The notes under the pieces: model-generated | The model's input: the letters and a program-made list of their open reading frames with translations, nothing else | The model's database searches: none | Told to the model about the DNA's origin: nothing | Origin: Halopseudomonas formosensis | GTDB taxonomy: Bacteria > Pseudomonadota > Gammaproteobacteria > Pseudomonadales > Pseudomonadaceae | Assembly: GCF_900115905.1 (NCBI RefSeq) | Contig: NZ_FOYD01000004.1 | Location: 186,001 to 250,000 of the forward strand | Length of the DNA: 64,000 nt | Direction: 5' to 3' | Shown: positions 9,978 to 22,926 of the stretch, one piece after another | Position numbering within the stretch: the first letter of the stretch is position 1 | Layout of the letters: every line of letters begins with the position of its first letter | Program-made: the position numbers and the translations under genes

Positions 9978-10721
9978 ATGAGTCTTGAAGGAAAGGTTGC
10001 ACTGGTCACCGGTGCCAGCCGTGGCATCGGTCAGGCCATCGCCCATGCGCTGGCCGCCCAGGGGGCTACCGTAGTAGGTACTGCCACCAGCGATGCGGGT
10101 GCCGCCTCCATTGCCGAGAAGCTGACTGAAGCGGGTTTCACCGGTACCGGCATGAAGCTTGACGTACGCGATCCGGCCTCGGTCAGCGAGGTGCTGGACC
10201 GCATCACCGCCGAGTATGGTGCTCCCGCCATCTTGGTCAACAATGCGGGTATCACCGCAGATAACCTGCTGATGCGGATGAAGGACGAGGAGTGGGACGA
10301 TGTCATCGGCACCAACCTCAGTTCGGTATACCGTTTGTCCAAGGCTGTCCTGCGTGGCATGACCAAGGCCCGCTGGGGTCGTATCATCTGCATCAGCTCG
10401 GTGGTCGCCGGCATGGGCAATGGCGGGCAGTCCAACTACGCCGCCGCCAAGGCCGGGATGGAAGGCTTCACCCGTGCCCTGGCGCGTGAGGTGGGGTCAC
10501 GGGGTATCACTGTGAACGCAGTGGCTCCCGGTTTCATCGACACCGATATGACCCGGGCGCTGAACGACAATCAGCGCTCGGTCATGCTCGAACAGATTCC
10601 GCTTGGACGTCTCGGTCAGGCCGAGGAAATTGCCGCTGTGGTGGCTTTCCTGGCCGGTGAGTCGGCTGGCTACATCACCGGGGCAACCATCCCGGTAAAC
10701 GGCGGTATGTTCATGGGCTGA
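9978..10721 (+). CDS. fabG: 3-oxoacyl-ACP reductase
   Basis: NADPH-dependent reductase of the fatty-acid elongation cycle, 247 residues, SDR fold. TGASRGIG cofactor motif is at residues 12-19; the catalytic Ser lies in CISSVVAG, and the Tyr and Lys in SNYAAAKAG. Start 9978 is the canonical MSLEGKVALVTGA; a longer in-frame opening into fabD is ignored. Confidence 0.96.
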   Translation: MSLEGKVALVTGASRGIGQAIAHALAAQGATVVGTATSDAGAASIAEKLTEAGFTGTGMKLDVRDPASVSEVLDRITAEYGAPAILVNNAGITADNLLMRMKDEEWDDVIGTNLSSVYRLSKAVLRGMTKARWGRIICISSVVAGMGNGGQSNYAAAKAGMEGFTRALAREVGSRGITVNAVAPGFIDTDMTRALNDNQRSVMLEQIPLGRLGQAEEIAAVVAFLAGESAGYITGATIPVNGGMFMG

Positions 10722-10764
10722 ACTCTCGGATCCTGTGTGATCCGAGGGCTCGATATGCCCGGAG

Positions 10765-10798
10765 CCGGCCCGGTGCAAGCTGTCTGGGCCGGGCGTTT
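10765..10798 (+). terminator. Hairpin between fabG and acpP
   Basis: CCGGCCC (10765-10771) pairs with GGGCCGG (10786-10792), followed by GCGTTTT. The T-run is short, so it may only partly terminate, separating fabG from the independently promoted acpP. A second short stem (CTCGGATC/GATCCGAG) lies just before it. Confidence 0.5.
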
Positions 10799-10820
10799 TG
10801 GGACAGAAGTGTTTTCCAGC

Positions 10821-10848
10821 TTGAAAAATCGGGAATGCTTTCTATAAA
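10821..10848 (+). promoter_or_regulatory. sigma70 promoter for acpP
   Basis: TTGAAA at 10821-10826 and TATAAA at 10843-10848 are separated by 16 nt, about 50 nt before the acpP start. A dedicated strong promoter suits the very abundant acyl carrier protein. Confidence 0.7.
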
Positions 10849-10899
10849 CTACCCGCAGTCCGGCTTATCGGAACTGCAAATCAGGAGTGAGATCAAGGT

Positions 10900-11136
10900 A
10901 TGAGTACCATCGAAGAACGCGTCAAGAAAATCGTTGCCGAACAACTCGGCGTTAAAGAAGAAGAAGTAACCAACAGTGCTTCCTTTGTAGAAGATCTTGG
11001 CGCTGACTCCCTGGACACCGTTGAGCTGGTCATGGCTCTCGAAGAAGAATTCGAGACCGAGATCCCGGACGAGGAAGCCGAGAAGATCACCACCGTGCAA
11101 GAAGCCATCGACTACGTGAACGCTCACCAGAAGTAA
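10900..11136 (+). CDS. acpP: Acyl carrier protein
   Basis: A 78-residue acidic four-helix carrier. The 4'-phosphopantetheine attachment site is the Ser of [11 protein letters not shown] near residue 37. It is flanked by its own promoter and a strong terminator, giving a monocistronic message inside the fab cluster. Codon choice is strongly biased (GAA, AAG), as expected for a highly expressed gene. Confidence 0.97.
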   Translation: MSTIEERVKKIVAEQLGVKEEEVTNSASFVEDLGADSLDTVELVMALEEEFETEIPDEEAEKITTVQEAIDYVNAHQK

Positions 11137-11160
11137 TCACGCAGTCTGCTTGCAGGTTGT

Positions 11161-11200
11161 AAAAAAGCCGCAGTCCTGGTTTCAGTACTGCGGCTTTTTT
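11161..11200. terminator. Rho-independent terminator after acpP
   Basis: A perfect stem GCCGCAGT/ACTGCGGC (core 11167-11174 with 11187-11194) is flanked by six A before and six T after, so it works on both strands. Confidence 0.9.
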
Positions 11201-11299
11201 GTGCGCCGGCTTCAGCCACCGGGAGCGACGCCCGGCATCAGGTTCGGCTTGGGAGGGCAGGGACGTAACAGCAGGTAACTACCCATGGTCATCATGCAG

Positions 11300-11328
11300 T
11301 TGCCGTGCCCTGACTTTATGCGGACAAT
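11300..11328 (+). promoter_or_regulatory. Possible sigma70 promoter for fabF
   Basis: TTGCCG at 11300-11305 and GACAAT at 11323-11328 with 17-nt spacing, 38 nt before the fabF start. It would restart transcription after the acpP terminator. Each hexamer has two mismatches. Confidence 0.45.
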
Positions 11329-11366
11329 AGCCCGCTGTCACAAGAGTTGAAATTAAGGAGTCTCCT

Positions 11367-12604
<1,238 letters not shown>

Positions 12605-12605
<1 letters not shown>

Positions 12606-13440
12606 TGAGCGCTCCGCGGATGGCTGCGCTGCCCCGTTTTCTGGTCAATGGTCTCCCGGGCGACCGGGTGTCGGTGACCGACCGGGGGCTGGCCTACGGT
12701 GACGGCTTGTTCGAGACCATCCGGGTCGAACAGGGCCGCGCCGGGTTGCTGGAGCAGCATCTGCGACGCCTGGCCCTCGGCGCGTCGGCGCTGGCGTTGC
12801 CGGTGGATCTGGCGCAGCTGCGCAATGAGCTGGAAGCTGCCGCCGCCGAACTGCAGCGTGGGCTGCTGAAGCTCACCATCACCCGCGGGCCGGCCGGGCG
12901 GGGCTATGCCATACCGGCGCAGGTCGAGCCGACCCGCATCCTGCAGCTGTCCAGCCTGCCGGACTATCCTGCTGCCAATGCCGCCGAAGGGGTGCGCCTC
13001 TTTCCCTGCGCCACCCGCCTGGGGCATCAACCGCTGCTCGCTGGGATCAAGCATCTGAACCGTCTCGAGCAGGTGCTGGCACGCAGTGAATGGCAGGATC
13101 CGTCCTATGCTGAGGGGCTGCTGCTGGATATCCATGATCGACCGATCGAATGCACCATGAGCAATCTCTTTCTGCGTCTGGACGAGCGCTGGGTCACTCC
13201 ATCTCTGACCCTGTGCGGCGTACGCGGTGTCATGCGCGATTACCTGATGGACAGGCTGGCAGCGGAGGGCGAACCGGTAATCGAGCGCCCGGTGAGCTCG
13301 GATGAACTGCTGATGAGCGCGGAAGTATTCTGTTGCAACAGTGTCTACGGTGTATGGCCGGTGGTGGAGCTGGCCGGCCACCGTTGGTCCATAGGTGTCC
13401 ATACGCGCCAGGCCCAACGCCTGGCGGAGCAGGTTATAAG

Positions 13441-13444
<4 letters not shown>
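12605..13444 (+). CDS. pabC: Aminodeoxychorismate lyase
   Basis: PLP enzyme of fold type IV that makes p-aminobenzoate for folate. 279 residues; the PLP Lys lies in LLAGIKHLNR (about residue 149), and DRGLAYGDGLFET near the N-terminus is typical. It overlaps fabF by one base and mltG by four (TTGA), and sits in the standard Pseudomonas fabF-pabC-mltG-tmk-holB order. Confidence 0.93.
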
Positions 13445-16137
<2,693 letters not shown>

Positions 16138-16178
16138 TCTGACCCTCCGGGTCTATAGACAGTTACAAGGATCAAGCC

Positions 16179-16532
16179 ATGAGTACAGCACCACAAGGCC
16201 CCCGTAACGGCATTCTCTCTCTGACCATCAAGGACAAATCGGTGCTTTATGCCGCCTATATGCCCTTCATCAAGCACGGGGGCATGTTCATTCCGACCAA
16301 CAAGAACTACCGTCCGGGGGATGAGGTCTTCATGCTCCTGAACCTGATGGATGAGCCGGAGAAGATCCCGGTGGCCGGCAAGGTCGTCTGGGTGACGCCC
16401 CGGGGTGCCCAGGGTAACCGCGCCGCGGGTATCGGTGTGCAGTTCAGCGATCAGGACAATACCGCCCGCAGCAAGATCGAAACCTACCTGGCCGGAGCGC
16501 TGAAATCCGACCGACCGACCCATACCATGTGA
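16179..16532 (+). CDS. pilZ: Type IV pilus PilZ-domain protein
   Basis: A 117-residue single-domain PilZ protein homologous by position and sequence to P. aeruginosa PilZ, needed for type IV pilus assembly. It lacks the N-terminal RxxxR c-di-GMP-binding motif in front of the barrel, as in the founding PilZ, which does not bind c-di-GMP. The GGMFIPT and WVTPRG...AAGIGVQF stretches are typical. It lies between holB and tatD. Confidence 0.92.
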   Translation: MSTAPQGPRNGILSLTIKDKSVLYAAYMPFIKHGGMFIPTNKNYRPGDEVFMLLNLMDEPEKIPVAGKVVWVTPRGAQGNRAAGIGVQFSDQDNTARSKIETYLAGALKSDRPTHTM

Positions 16533-17318
16533 ATGATGCTGATAGATTCCCACTGCCATCTTGACCGACTCGATCTCACTGCCCATGAGGGCTCGCTGGA
16601 CAAGGCGCTCGACGCCGCCCGTGCCAGGGGCGTGGGCAAGTTTCTCTGCATCGGTGTGGATGCCGCCAACGCCCCTGTGGTAAAGGGGCTGGCCGAGCAG
16701 TACGGCGACGTCTGGTGCAGCGTGGGAATCCATCCGCTGGATCTGTCGCGCAATGATCCGGCCGGGCTTGACTGGCTGTTGACCGAACTCAATCACCCGC
16801 GGGTGGTGGCCATCGGTGAAACCGGGCTCGACTACCACTACGAGCCCGAGAGCGCGCCGCTGCAGCAGGAATCGTTCCGCTATCATCTCGAGGCCGCCCG
16901 CCAGACCGGCAAGCCGGTGATCATTCATACCCGCGAGGCCCGGGCCGATACCCTGGCGCTGCTGCGGGAGGCGGATCTGCCCAATACCGGCGTGCTGCAC
17001 TGCTTTACCGAGGACTGGGACATGGCCCGGGCCGCGCTGGACATGGGCTATTACATTTCCCTGTCCGGCATAGTCACCTTCCGCAACGCCGACGCCCTGC
17101 GGGACGTCGCCCGGCGTATTCCCGCGGATCGGTTGCTGGTGGAAACCGACTCTCCCTATCTGGCCCCGGTGCCGCACCGGGGCAAGTCCAACGAACCCCA
17201 GTTCGTCTGCGAGGTGGCCGCCGCGCTGGCCGAGATCCGCGGCGAGTCGCTGCAGCAGCTGTGGGAGAACACCACGGCCAACTTCCACCGCCTGTTCCCG
17301 CTGACCGCAGCGGCCTGA
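16533..17318 (+). CDS. tatD: TatD-family metal-dependent hydrolase
   Basis: A 261-residue TatD DNase-like TIM-barrel enzyme. Metal ligands: DSHCHLD at the N-terminus, GETGLDYHY, IIHTREA, LHCFTED and ETDSPYLAP. It starts directly after the pilZ stop. It is the last gene of the fab-holB-pilZ series and is convergent with the LysR gene. Confidence 0.94.
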   Translation: MMLIDSHCHLDRLDLTAHEGSLDKALDAARARGVGKFLCIGVDAANAPVVKGLAEQYGDVWCSVGIHPLDLSRNDPAGLDWLLTELNHPRVVAIGETGLDYHYEPESAPLQQESFRYHLEAARQTGKPVIIHTREARADTLALLREADLPNTGVLHCFTEDWDMARAALDMGYYISLSGIVTFRNADALRDVARRIPADRLLVETDSPYLAPVPHRGKSNEPQFVCEVAAALAEIRGESLQQLWENTTANFHRLFPLTAAA

Positions 17319-17333
17319 GGCTGCGGTCGCGGC

Positions 17334-18242
17334 TCAGTCCTCATCCAGCGCCTGGAATTCGGCGGTCAGAAAATCCAGCAGACTGCGTACCGAGGGCAGC
17401 TGTCCTCGGCGTGACGGATAGACCGCGTGGATTATCTCCCGGCGCGGTTCCCACTCTGGCAGTACCGACACCAGTTCACCCCGTTCGATCTGCTCGCGCA
17501 CCATCATGCGTGGCAGCTGCACCACGCCGACACCGGCGATGGCGGCGCTGCGCAGGGTCGACATGCTACGGGTGATCAGCCGCGGGTAGTGGTGCACTGT
17601 GGCCTGGGCGGCATTGGGCCCGATCAGGTGCCAGGCATGCTCGCCCTGGGGTGTGCCCAGCACCATGCTCGGCATCTGCGCCAGATCCGCTGGCGATGAG
17701 GGACGCTGACGGCAGCCATGGAGCAGGGCGGGGCTGGCCACCAGGCACTGGCCCCGATCGGAGAGTATCCGCAGCACCAGATCACTGTCTTCCAGCGGTG
17801 GCGGGCGTACCCGAATGGCCAGGTCCATGCCTTCGCCCAGCACGTCGACCCTCCGGTTGGTGGCATCCACATGCAGCTCCACCAGCGGGTGGCGGGTGAG
17901 GAAGGCGCTGAGCATGTCGCCGACCCGGGATTCCAGCATTGCCGTGGGACAACTGAGGCGCACCACGCCCCGCGGCTCGGCCTGACGCAGGGCAATGGCC
18001 TCATCCGCTGCATCGGCCTCGGCCAGCATCGCCTTGCAGTGACCGTAGTAGGTGCGGCCGGCCTCGGTAACGATGAATTGCCGGGTAGAGCGTTGGACCA
18101 GCCGCGTATTCAGGCGTTCCTCGAGCAGGGCCAGGCGTCGACTCAGTCTGGATTTGGGAATGCCCAGCGCTCGCCCGGCCGGGGCCAGGCCGCCGTGGTC
18201 GACGATCTGGACAAAGTAGTAGAGATCATTGAGATCACGCAT
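17334..18242 (-). CDS. LysR-family transcriptional regulator
   Basis: A 302-residue LysR protein. The N-terminal winged HTH starts MRDLNDLYYFVQIVDHGG and contains ALGIPKSRLSRRLALLEE; the substrate-binding domain follows. Start 18242 is chosen as the usual family start; an upstream ATG at 18260 is the alternative. It diverges from a pirin gene across 119 nt, so the pirin and perhaps the nitroreductase are its probable targets. The inducer is unknown. Confidence 0.9.
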   Translation of the reverse strand: MRDLNDLYYFVQIVDHGGLAPAGRALGIPKSRLSRRLALLEERLNTRLVQRSTRQFIVTEAGRTYYGHCKAMLAEADAADEAIALRQAEPRGVVRLSCPTAMLESRVGDMLSAFLTRHPLVELHVDATNRRVDVLGEGMDLAIRVRPPPLEDSDLVLRILSDRGQCLVASPALLHGCRQRPSSPADLAQMPSMVLGTPQGEHAWHLIGPNAAQATVHHYPRLITRSMSTLRSAAIAGVGVVQLPRMMVREQIERGELVSVLPEWEPRREIIHAVYPSRRGQLPSVRSLLDFLTAEFQALDED

Positions 18243-18361
18243 GCTTATCGTTCCATTCATGGGACGCTGAAGCAGAATATCATGGTCTACCGGGCTGGTT
18301 GGTCCTGTAATAGCATCTTTTCCATGACTTGCGCCCACGGCGGCCGATCACGGGAGGAGAT

Positions 18362-19225
18362 ATGAAACGTATTCTGGGTATCTACAGCGCACCGCGCCCC
18401 CACTGGGTGGGTGACGGCTTCCCCATGCGTTCACTGTTCGATTACCAGGGGCTTGGCCGGCACCTGAGTCCCTTCCTGCTGCTGGACCACGCGCCGCCCA
18501 CTCATTTCGAGCCGAGCGAACAGCCGCGTGGCGTGGGTGTACACCCGCATCGCGGGTTCGAGACGGTCACCATTGTCTATCAGGGCGAGGTGGCCCATCG
18601 CGATTCCACCGGTGCCGGTGGCGTGATCGGTCCCGGTGACGTGCAGTGGATGACCGCCGGAGCGGGAATATTGCATGAGGAGTTCCATTCCCCCGCATTC
18701 AGCCTGCAGGGCGGGACCATGGAAATGGTGCAGCTGTGGGTCAATCTGCCCCGCCGGAACAAGATGGCGGCGCCGGGCTACCAGAGTATTGCGTCATCCC
18801 GTATCCCGGTGGTGGATCTGCCGGAGGCTGCAGGACAGCTCCGGGTCATTGCCGGTGAATTCGGCGGTGCTCAGGGCGCGGCCCGGACCTTTACGCCGAT
18901 GGACGTGCTGGATCTGCGTCTGGCGCAGGGCGCCGCTGTGGAGCTGCCCACCCGGGAGGGCTTTACCCTGGCACTGGTAGTGCTGCAGGGCCGGCTGCTG
19001 GTCAATGGCACTGCGGTCAGCGATGGCCAGCTGGTGCACCTGGACCGCGAGGGAAGCGGAGTGCAGCTTGACGCGCAGAGCGACGTTTCGCTGCTGTGGC
19101 TGGCCGGTGAACCCATCGATGAGCCATTGGCAGGGCGGGGACCCTTCGTCATGAACAGCGAAGAAGAGATCCTTCAGGCAATACAGGACTTTCGCGCCGG
19201 GCACTTCGGGCACCTGGCGAATTGA
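18362..19225 (+). CDS. Pirin family protein
   Basis: A 287-residue bicupin pirin. The metal-binding residues of the N-terminal cupin are visible in VHPHRGFETVT and GAGILHEEF. Bacterial pirins include quercetin 2,3-dioxygenases and redox-linked regulators; the substrate here is unknown. A strong GGAGGAGAT ribosome-binding site precedes the ATG. It is divergent from the LysR gene and followed by a nitroreductase-fold gene. Confidence 0.9.
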   Translation: MKRILGIYSAPRPHWVGDGFPMRSLFDYQGLGRHLSPFLLLDHAPPTHFEPSEQPRGVGVHPHRGFETVTIVYQGEVAHRDSTGAGGVIGPGDVQWMTAGAGILHEEFHSPAFSLQGGTMEMVQLWVNLPRRNKMAAPGYQSIASSRIPVVDLPEAAGQLRVIAGEFGGAQGAARTFTPMDVLDLRLAQGAAVELPTREGFTLALVVLQGRLLVNGTAVSDGQLVHLDREGSGVQLDAQSDVSLLWLAGEPIDEPLAGRGPFVMNSEEEILQAIQDFRAGHFGHLAN

Positions 19226-19274
19226 AGGCAATACATCAGACATTCATACACATTGGTAAACGAGGAGACTGAGC

Positions 19275-19874
19275 ATGTCCAACAAGGCAATCGAGCTTTT
19301 CCGTCAGCGTCGCACCCAATATGCCCTGGGCCGCAATCTGCAGGCCACCCCGGAGCAGATCATCGATCTGGTTAAGGAAGCGGTGCGCCAGGCACCTTCT
19401 TCCTTCAACTCCCAGAGCTCCCGGGCGGTAGTGCTGCTGGGTGAGCAGAGCGAGAAGTTCTGGGAGCTGACCCGCGAGGCCCTGCGCCCGCTGGTACCGG
19501 CCGAGGCCTTCGGCACCACCGAGGCCAAACTGGCCAGCTTTGCCGCGGGCGTGGGTACCGTGCTGTTCTTCGAGGACCAGAACGTGGTCAAGGGGCTTCA
19601 GGAACAGTTCCCCAGCTATGCCGACAACTTCCCGATCTGGTCGGAGCAGAGCTCGGGCATTGCCCAGTTCGCCGTATGGGTAGCCTTTGCCGACGCCGGC
19701 ATCGGTGCCAGTCTGCAACACTACAACCCGGTGGTGGATGAAGCAGTCGCCAGCACCTGGAACATTCCCGCCTCCTGGAAGCTGCGTGCGCAGATGCCGT
19801 TCGGCTCCAACGAAGCCGGATTTGGCGAGAAGAGCTTCATGGATGACACGGAGCGCTTCCTGATCTTCGCCTGA
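19275..19874 (+). CDS. Nitroreductase family protein
   Basis: A 199-residue FMN-dependent nitroreductase-like protein of the short HBN1/YdgI type. The FMN-binding RRTQYALG near residue 12 and the APSSFNSQSSRAVVLLG stretch are typical. Such enzymes reduce quinones and nitro-compounds. Located 49 nt after pirin with a GAGGAG ribosome-binding site, probably cotranscribed. Confidence 0.88.
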   Translation: MSNKAIELFRQRRTQYALGRNLQATPEQIIDLVKEAVRQAPSSFNSQSSRAVVLLGEQSEKFWELTREALRPLVPAEAFGTTEAKLASFAAGVGTVLFFEDQNVVKGLQEQFPSYADNFPIWSEQSSGIAQFAVWVAFADAGIGASLQHYNPVVDEAVASTWNIPASWKLRAQMPFGSNEAGFGEKSFMDDTERFLIFA

Positions 19875-19965
19875 GAAGGCCAGGGCGACCCGGGGTTCAC
19901 CCCGGGACGTGATGCATGTTCTATCATGAAGTGCATGCATCACACCCACCCCGGAGGAAGCAGGC

Positions 19966-20110
19966 ATGACCCGAGTTCTGGTGCTCTACCATTCGATGTA
20001 CGGCCATATTGAAACCATGGCCAAGGCGGTCGCCGAAGGCGCCGGCAGGGTTTCCGGACCGGCATCAGGGGGAAACCGTCGCCAGACTGGCGGCCCGCTT
20101 GAAGGATTGA
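19966..20110 (+). pseudogene. wrbA: wrbA remnant with a large internal deletion
   Basis: The first ~31 codons read as a clean WrbA N-terminus ([20 protein letters not shown], then AVAEGA) behind a good GGAGGAAG ribosome-binding site. In a different frame, codons 20063-20110 read [15 protein letters not shown] and stop, matching the end of WrbA. Everything between, roughly 450 nt of a ~600-nt gene, is gone. The parent gene encodes a flavodoxin-like NAD(P)H:quinone oxidoreductase, which suits the neighbours. The 84-codon frame that continues from the ATG to 20217 after the junction is an artefact. Confidence 0.8.
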
Positions 20111-20143
20111 GGAGAGGCAGCAGCACTCAGGGCGCTGCCAGTT

Positions 20144-21121
20144 TCAGAGCCGGTCGCGCCCGTGGGGTCTGTCCAGCTCCAGCCGCGGCCCGGCCGGTAC
20201 TATGCCGGTGGGGTTGATGGTGGTGTGGCTGCGGTAATAGTGCTGCTTGATGTGCTGCAGGTTGAGAGTGCCGGCCACGCCCGGCCACTGGTAGAGCTCC
20301 CGCAGATACCCCGAGAGGTTGGGGTAATCCTCGATGCGCTGCAGGTTGCACTTGAAGTGCCCATGGTAGACTGCATCGAAGCGGATCAGGGTAGTGAACA
20401 GACGCCAGTCCGCCTCGGTCAGGGTGTCGCCCAGCAGATACCGCCGGGTTGCCAGACGCTGCTCCAGCTCGTCCAGGGTCTCGAACAGAGCCTCGAAGGC
20501 CTGCTCATAGGCCTGCTGGCTGGTAGCAAATCCCGCGCGGTAGACCCCATTGTTGACCCTGTCATAGATGCGCTCATTGAGCGCGTCGATCTCCCCATGC
20601 AGGCTCTGTGGATAGTAGTCACCCGGCCGGGCACCGAGGTCATCGAAGGCGCTGTTGAACATGCGGATGATATCGGCCGATTCATTGCTGACGATCCGCT
20701 GGCGCTGCCGATCCCAGAGCACCGGAACCGTCACCCGGCCGCTGTAGTCGGGCGTGTCCGCGGTATAGATCTGATGCAGGTACTCGGCCTGGTGGATGGG
20801 GTCGGGCACCACCCCGTCATCGGGTTTGAAGGTCCAGCCGTGCTCGGCCATCAGCGGGTTGACCACCGACACCGAGATCATCTTCTCCAGCCCCTTGAGT
20901 ACCCGGAAGATCAGGGTGCGGTGGGCCCAGGGGCAGGCCAGCGATACATACAGATGATAGCGCCCGGGCTCGGCCCGGAAGCCATCCTCCCCGGTTGGTC
21001 CGGCCCGGCCATCGGTGGTCACCCAGTTGCGGAACTGGGACTGGCTGCGGATGAACTCACCCTTGCTGGATTCGGTGTCGTACCACTGGTCGACCCATTT
21101 GCCCTTGATCAGCAATCCCAT
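20144..21121 (-). CDS. yqjG: Glutathionyl-hydroquinone reductase (Xi-class GST)
   Basis: A 325-residue protein from the start [16 protein letters not shown]. The catalytic Cys lies in LACPWAHRT, the CPWA motif of YqjG/EcM4-type enzymes, which reduce glutathionylated hydroquinones. The N-terminal thioredoxin fold and C-terminal helical GST domain are both complete. Downstream of the second pirin on the minus strand, with a large hairpin between them. Confidence 0.92.
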   Translation of the reverse strand: MGLLIKGKWVDQWYDTESSKGEFIRSQSQFRNWVTTDGRAGPTGEDGFRAEPGRYHLYVSLACPWAHRTLIFRVLKGLEKMISVSVVNPLMAEHGWTFKPDDGVVPDPIHQAEYLHQIYTADTPDYSGRVTVPVLWDRQRQRIVSNESADIIRMFNSAFDDLGARPGDYYPQSLHGEIDALNERIYDRVNNGVYRAGFATSQQAYEQAFEALFETLDELEQRLATRRYLLGDTLTEADWRLFTTLIRFDAVYHGHFKCNLQRIEDYPNLSGYLRELYQWPGVAGTLNLQHIKQHYYRSHTTINPTGIVPAGPRLELDRPHGRDRL

Positions 21122-21151
21122 GGCAATACCCCCTTGTCTGTCTGATGCGAA

Positions 21152-21182
21152 CAGGTGCCGGCCCATGGGGCCGGAACACCTG
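21152..21182. repeat. Intercistronic stem-loop between pirin 2 and the hydroquinone reductase
   Basis: CAGGTG + CCGGCCC (21152-21164) pairs with GGGCCGG + CACCTG (21168-21182) with a two-base AA bulge. There is no T-run, so a processing or mRNA-stability element is more likely than a terminator. Confidence 0.45.
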
Positions 21183-21214
21183 CCACTGCGGAGTTGGACC
21201 CCGCAGATCGGTTT

Positions 21215-21916
21215 TCATGCCACATCCACCAGAATCACCTCGGCATCGCGGTGGGCCCTGACCTGCAGCAGTGTTTCGTCACGGATGGCCAGGCCATCAC
21301 CGGCCTCGGCCAGCACGCCGTTGACCTCAATGGCGCCTGTGGCCGGCACCATGTAGGCCTTGCGCCCCGGCGCCAGATGATAGTCGGCAATCTGGCCCTG
21401 CATGAGGGTAGCGGCGGCCAGGCGAGCATCCGCCCGGATCGGCAGCACCTCTGCCGGATCATTCTCAAGTCCGCTGGCCAGGGTGATGAAGGCGCCGGCA
21501 CGGTCCTCCCGGGGGAAGGCTCTGGTGCCCCAGGACGGAGGCAGGCCCCTCTGGTCGGGCATGATCCAGATCTGGAAGATGCGGGTCGGCTCGTCCTCCA
21601 GGTTGTATTCACTGTGGAGGATGCCGGTCCCGGCGCTCATCACCTGCACGTCTCCGGCCAGGGTGCGGCCGTGATTGCCGAGGCTGTCCTGGTGGGTGAT
21701 GGCGCCGCTGCGCACGTAGGTGATGATTTCCATGTCCTGGTGCGGGTGCGGGGGAAAGCCGGACTGCGGGGCAATGATGTCGTCATTCCACACCCGCAGG
21801 CGGCCCCAGTGCATGCGCGTCGGGTCATGGTATTGGGCGAAGGAAAAATGATGCCGGGTGTCCAGCCAGCCGTGCCGGGCACCTCCCAACCGAGCATGGG
21901 GTCGCAGATCGATCAT
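21215..21916 (-). CDS. Pirin family protein (YhhW-like quercetinase)
   Basis: A 233-residue pirin of the short YhhW type. The metal ligands are in FPPHPHQDMEI and TGILHSEYNLED. E. coli YhhW has quercetin 2,3-dioxygenase activity; activity here is inferred. It is only distantly like the pirin at 18362, so these are two subfamilies and not a tandem duplicate. Probably cotranscribed with the downstream hydroquinone reductase. Confidence 0.9.
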   Translation of the reverse strand: MIDLRPHARLGGARHGWLDTRHHFSFAQYHDPTRMHWGRLRVWNDDIIAPQSGFPPHPHQDMEIITYVRSGAITHQDSLGNHGRTLAGDVQVMSAGTGILHSEYNLEDEPTRIFQIWIMPDQRGLPPSWGTRAFPREDRAGAFITLASGLENDPAEVLPIRADARLAAATLMQGQIADYHLAPGRKAYMVPATGAIEVNGVLAEAGDGLAIRDETLLQVRAHRDAEVILVDVA

Positions 21917-22054
21917 GACTACCTCCGTCAGGTTGGCATTCGCTGATGAGGGCCATGATCAATCAGATGGGGCTGGGTTAAAAGCGCAAAATCAGGGATG
22001 TTTATATCAGATGATTCGATATCTCGCGCTGAGGCCCGGGGGCGGCGGGCAGTC

Positions 22055-22081
22055 TTGACACTGACCCACCCCCTTTATAGC
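22055..22081 (+). promoter_or_regulatory. Possible promoter for the SGNH hydrolase operon
   Basis: Perfect -35 TTGACA at 22055-22060 with TATAGC at 22076-22081. The 15-nt spacing is short, so activity is uncertain. Confidence 0.4.
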
Positions 22082-22197
22082 CTGCAACGAGCCTGCCAGC
22101 TGGCCGGACAGACAGGCCGATAACAAGGAGAACTGCATGGGATATTGCGGCACATCTCAGGGACGGGCATGTGCGCCCGCAGGTTAGGGTATCCGTG

Positions 22198-22926
22198 ATG
22201 GCGGATCTTTTGCTCAAGCTGATTCTGGGGCCGCTGCTTCTGCTGCAGGGCTGGCATACCCGACGGGTAACGCCGCGGTTACCGGAGGCCGGCGGGGACC
22301 GACATGGCGAGCAGGGCAGCGGGCCACCGCTGAGACTGCTGCTTGCCGGAGATTCATCCGCCGCCGGCGTAGGGGTAACAGAGCAGAGCCAGGCTCTGGC
22401 CGGTCAGCTCGCCGAGCGACTTGCCAGCCACTACCACCTGCACTGGCAACTGATTGCCCGTTCGGGCGTGGATACCGTCGAGCTGACCGAGCTGCTGCAG
22501 GCCGAGCCCCCACGGCAATTCGACGCCGCGCTGCTGTTGGTCGGCGTCAACGATGTTACCGCCAGCCGCTCTGCCGGCGCCTGGCTCGAGGCATTCGAGC
22601 AACTGCTGGAGCTGGTCCGCAACAGGTTCGGCGTGCGCCGACTGATAGTCTTTCCCGTTCCCCCCATGCATCTTTTCCCCGCCTTGCCGCAACCCCTGCG
22701 CTGGTATCTGGGCCTGCGGGCACGGCGCTTCAATCAGGGGCTCATGGAGCTGGTGGGGCGTCGTCCGGACTGCGAACTGGTTGGTCCGTTACCCCTGGCC
22801 GGGCCGCTGATGGCAGCCGACGGCTTCCATCCCGGCGCTGAAATCTACACATTATGGGCCGACAGGGTTGCCGCCTTGCTGCGACCACAGCCCGAACAGG
22901 CTTTTCAACAGGAGAAAGCAACATGA
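22198..22926 (+). CDS. SGNH/GDSL hydrolase, membrane-anchored
   Basis: A 242-residue esterase-like protein. An N-terminal hydrophobic segment (residues 2-16) suggests a signal anchor. The nucleophile motif is LLAGDSSAAGVG, block III is LLVGVNDVT, and the catalytic Asp/His pair is probably in ADGFHPG. Substrate unknown. Its stop overlaps the next gene (ATGA). A 16-codon ORF with a good AAGGAG site lies just upstream (22137-22187). Confidence 0.85.
   Translation: MADLLLKLILGPLLLLQGWHTRRVTPRLPEAGGDRHGEQGSGPPLRLLLAGDSSAAGVGVTEQSQALAGQLAERLASHYHLHWQLIARSGVDTVELTELLQAEPPRQFDAALLLVGVNDVTASRSAGAWLEAFEQLLELVRNRFGVRRLIVFPVPPMHLFPALPQPLRWYLGLRARRFNQGLMELVGRRPDCELVGPLPLAGPLMAADGFHPGAEIYTLWADRVAALLRPQPEQAFQQEKAT

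Noticed and set aside
20041-20217. The in-frame extension of the wrbA start to an 84-residue protein
   Set aside because: After the deletion junction the frame is shifted relative to the true WrbA end and reads nonsense.
18362-21916. The two pirin genes as a duplication
   Set aside because: They belong to different length classes (287 and 233 residues) and share only the cupin metal-binding motifs.
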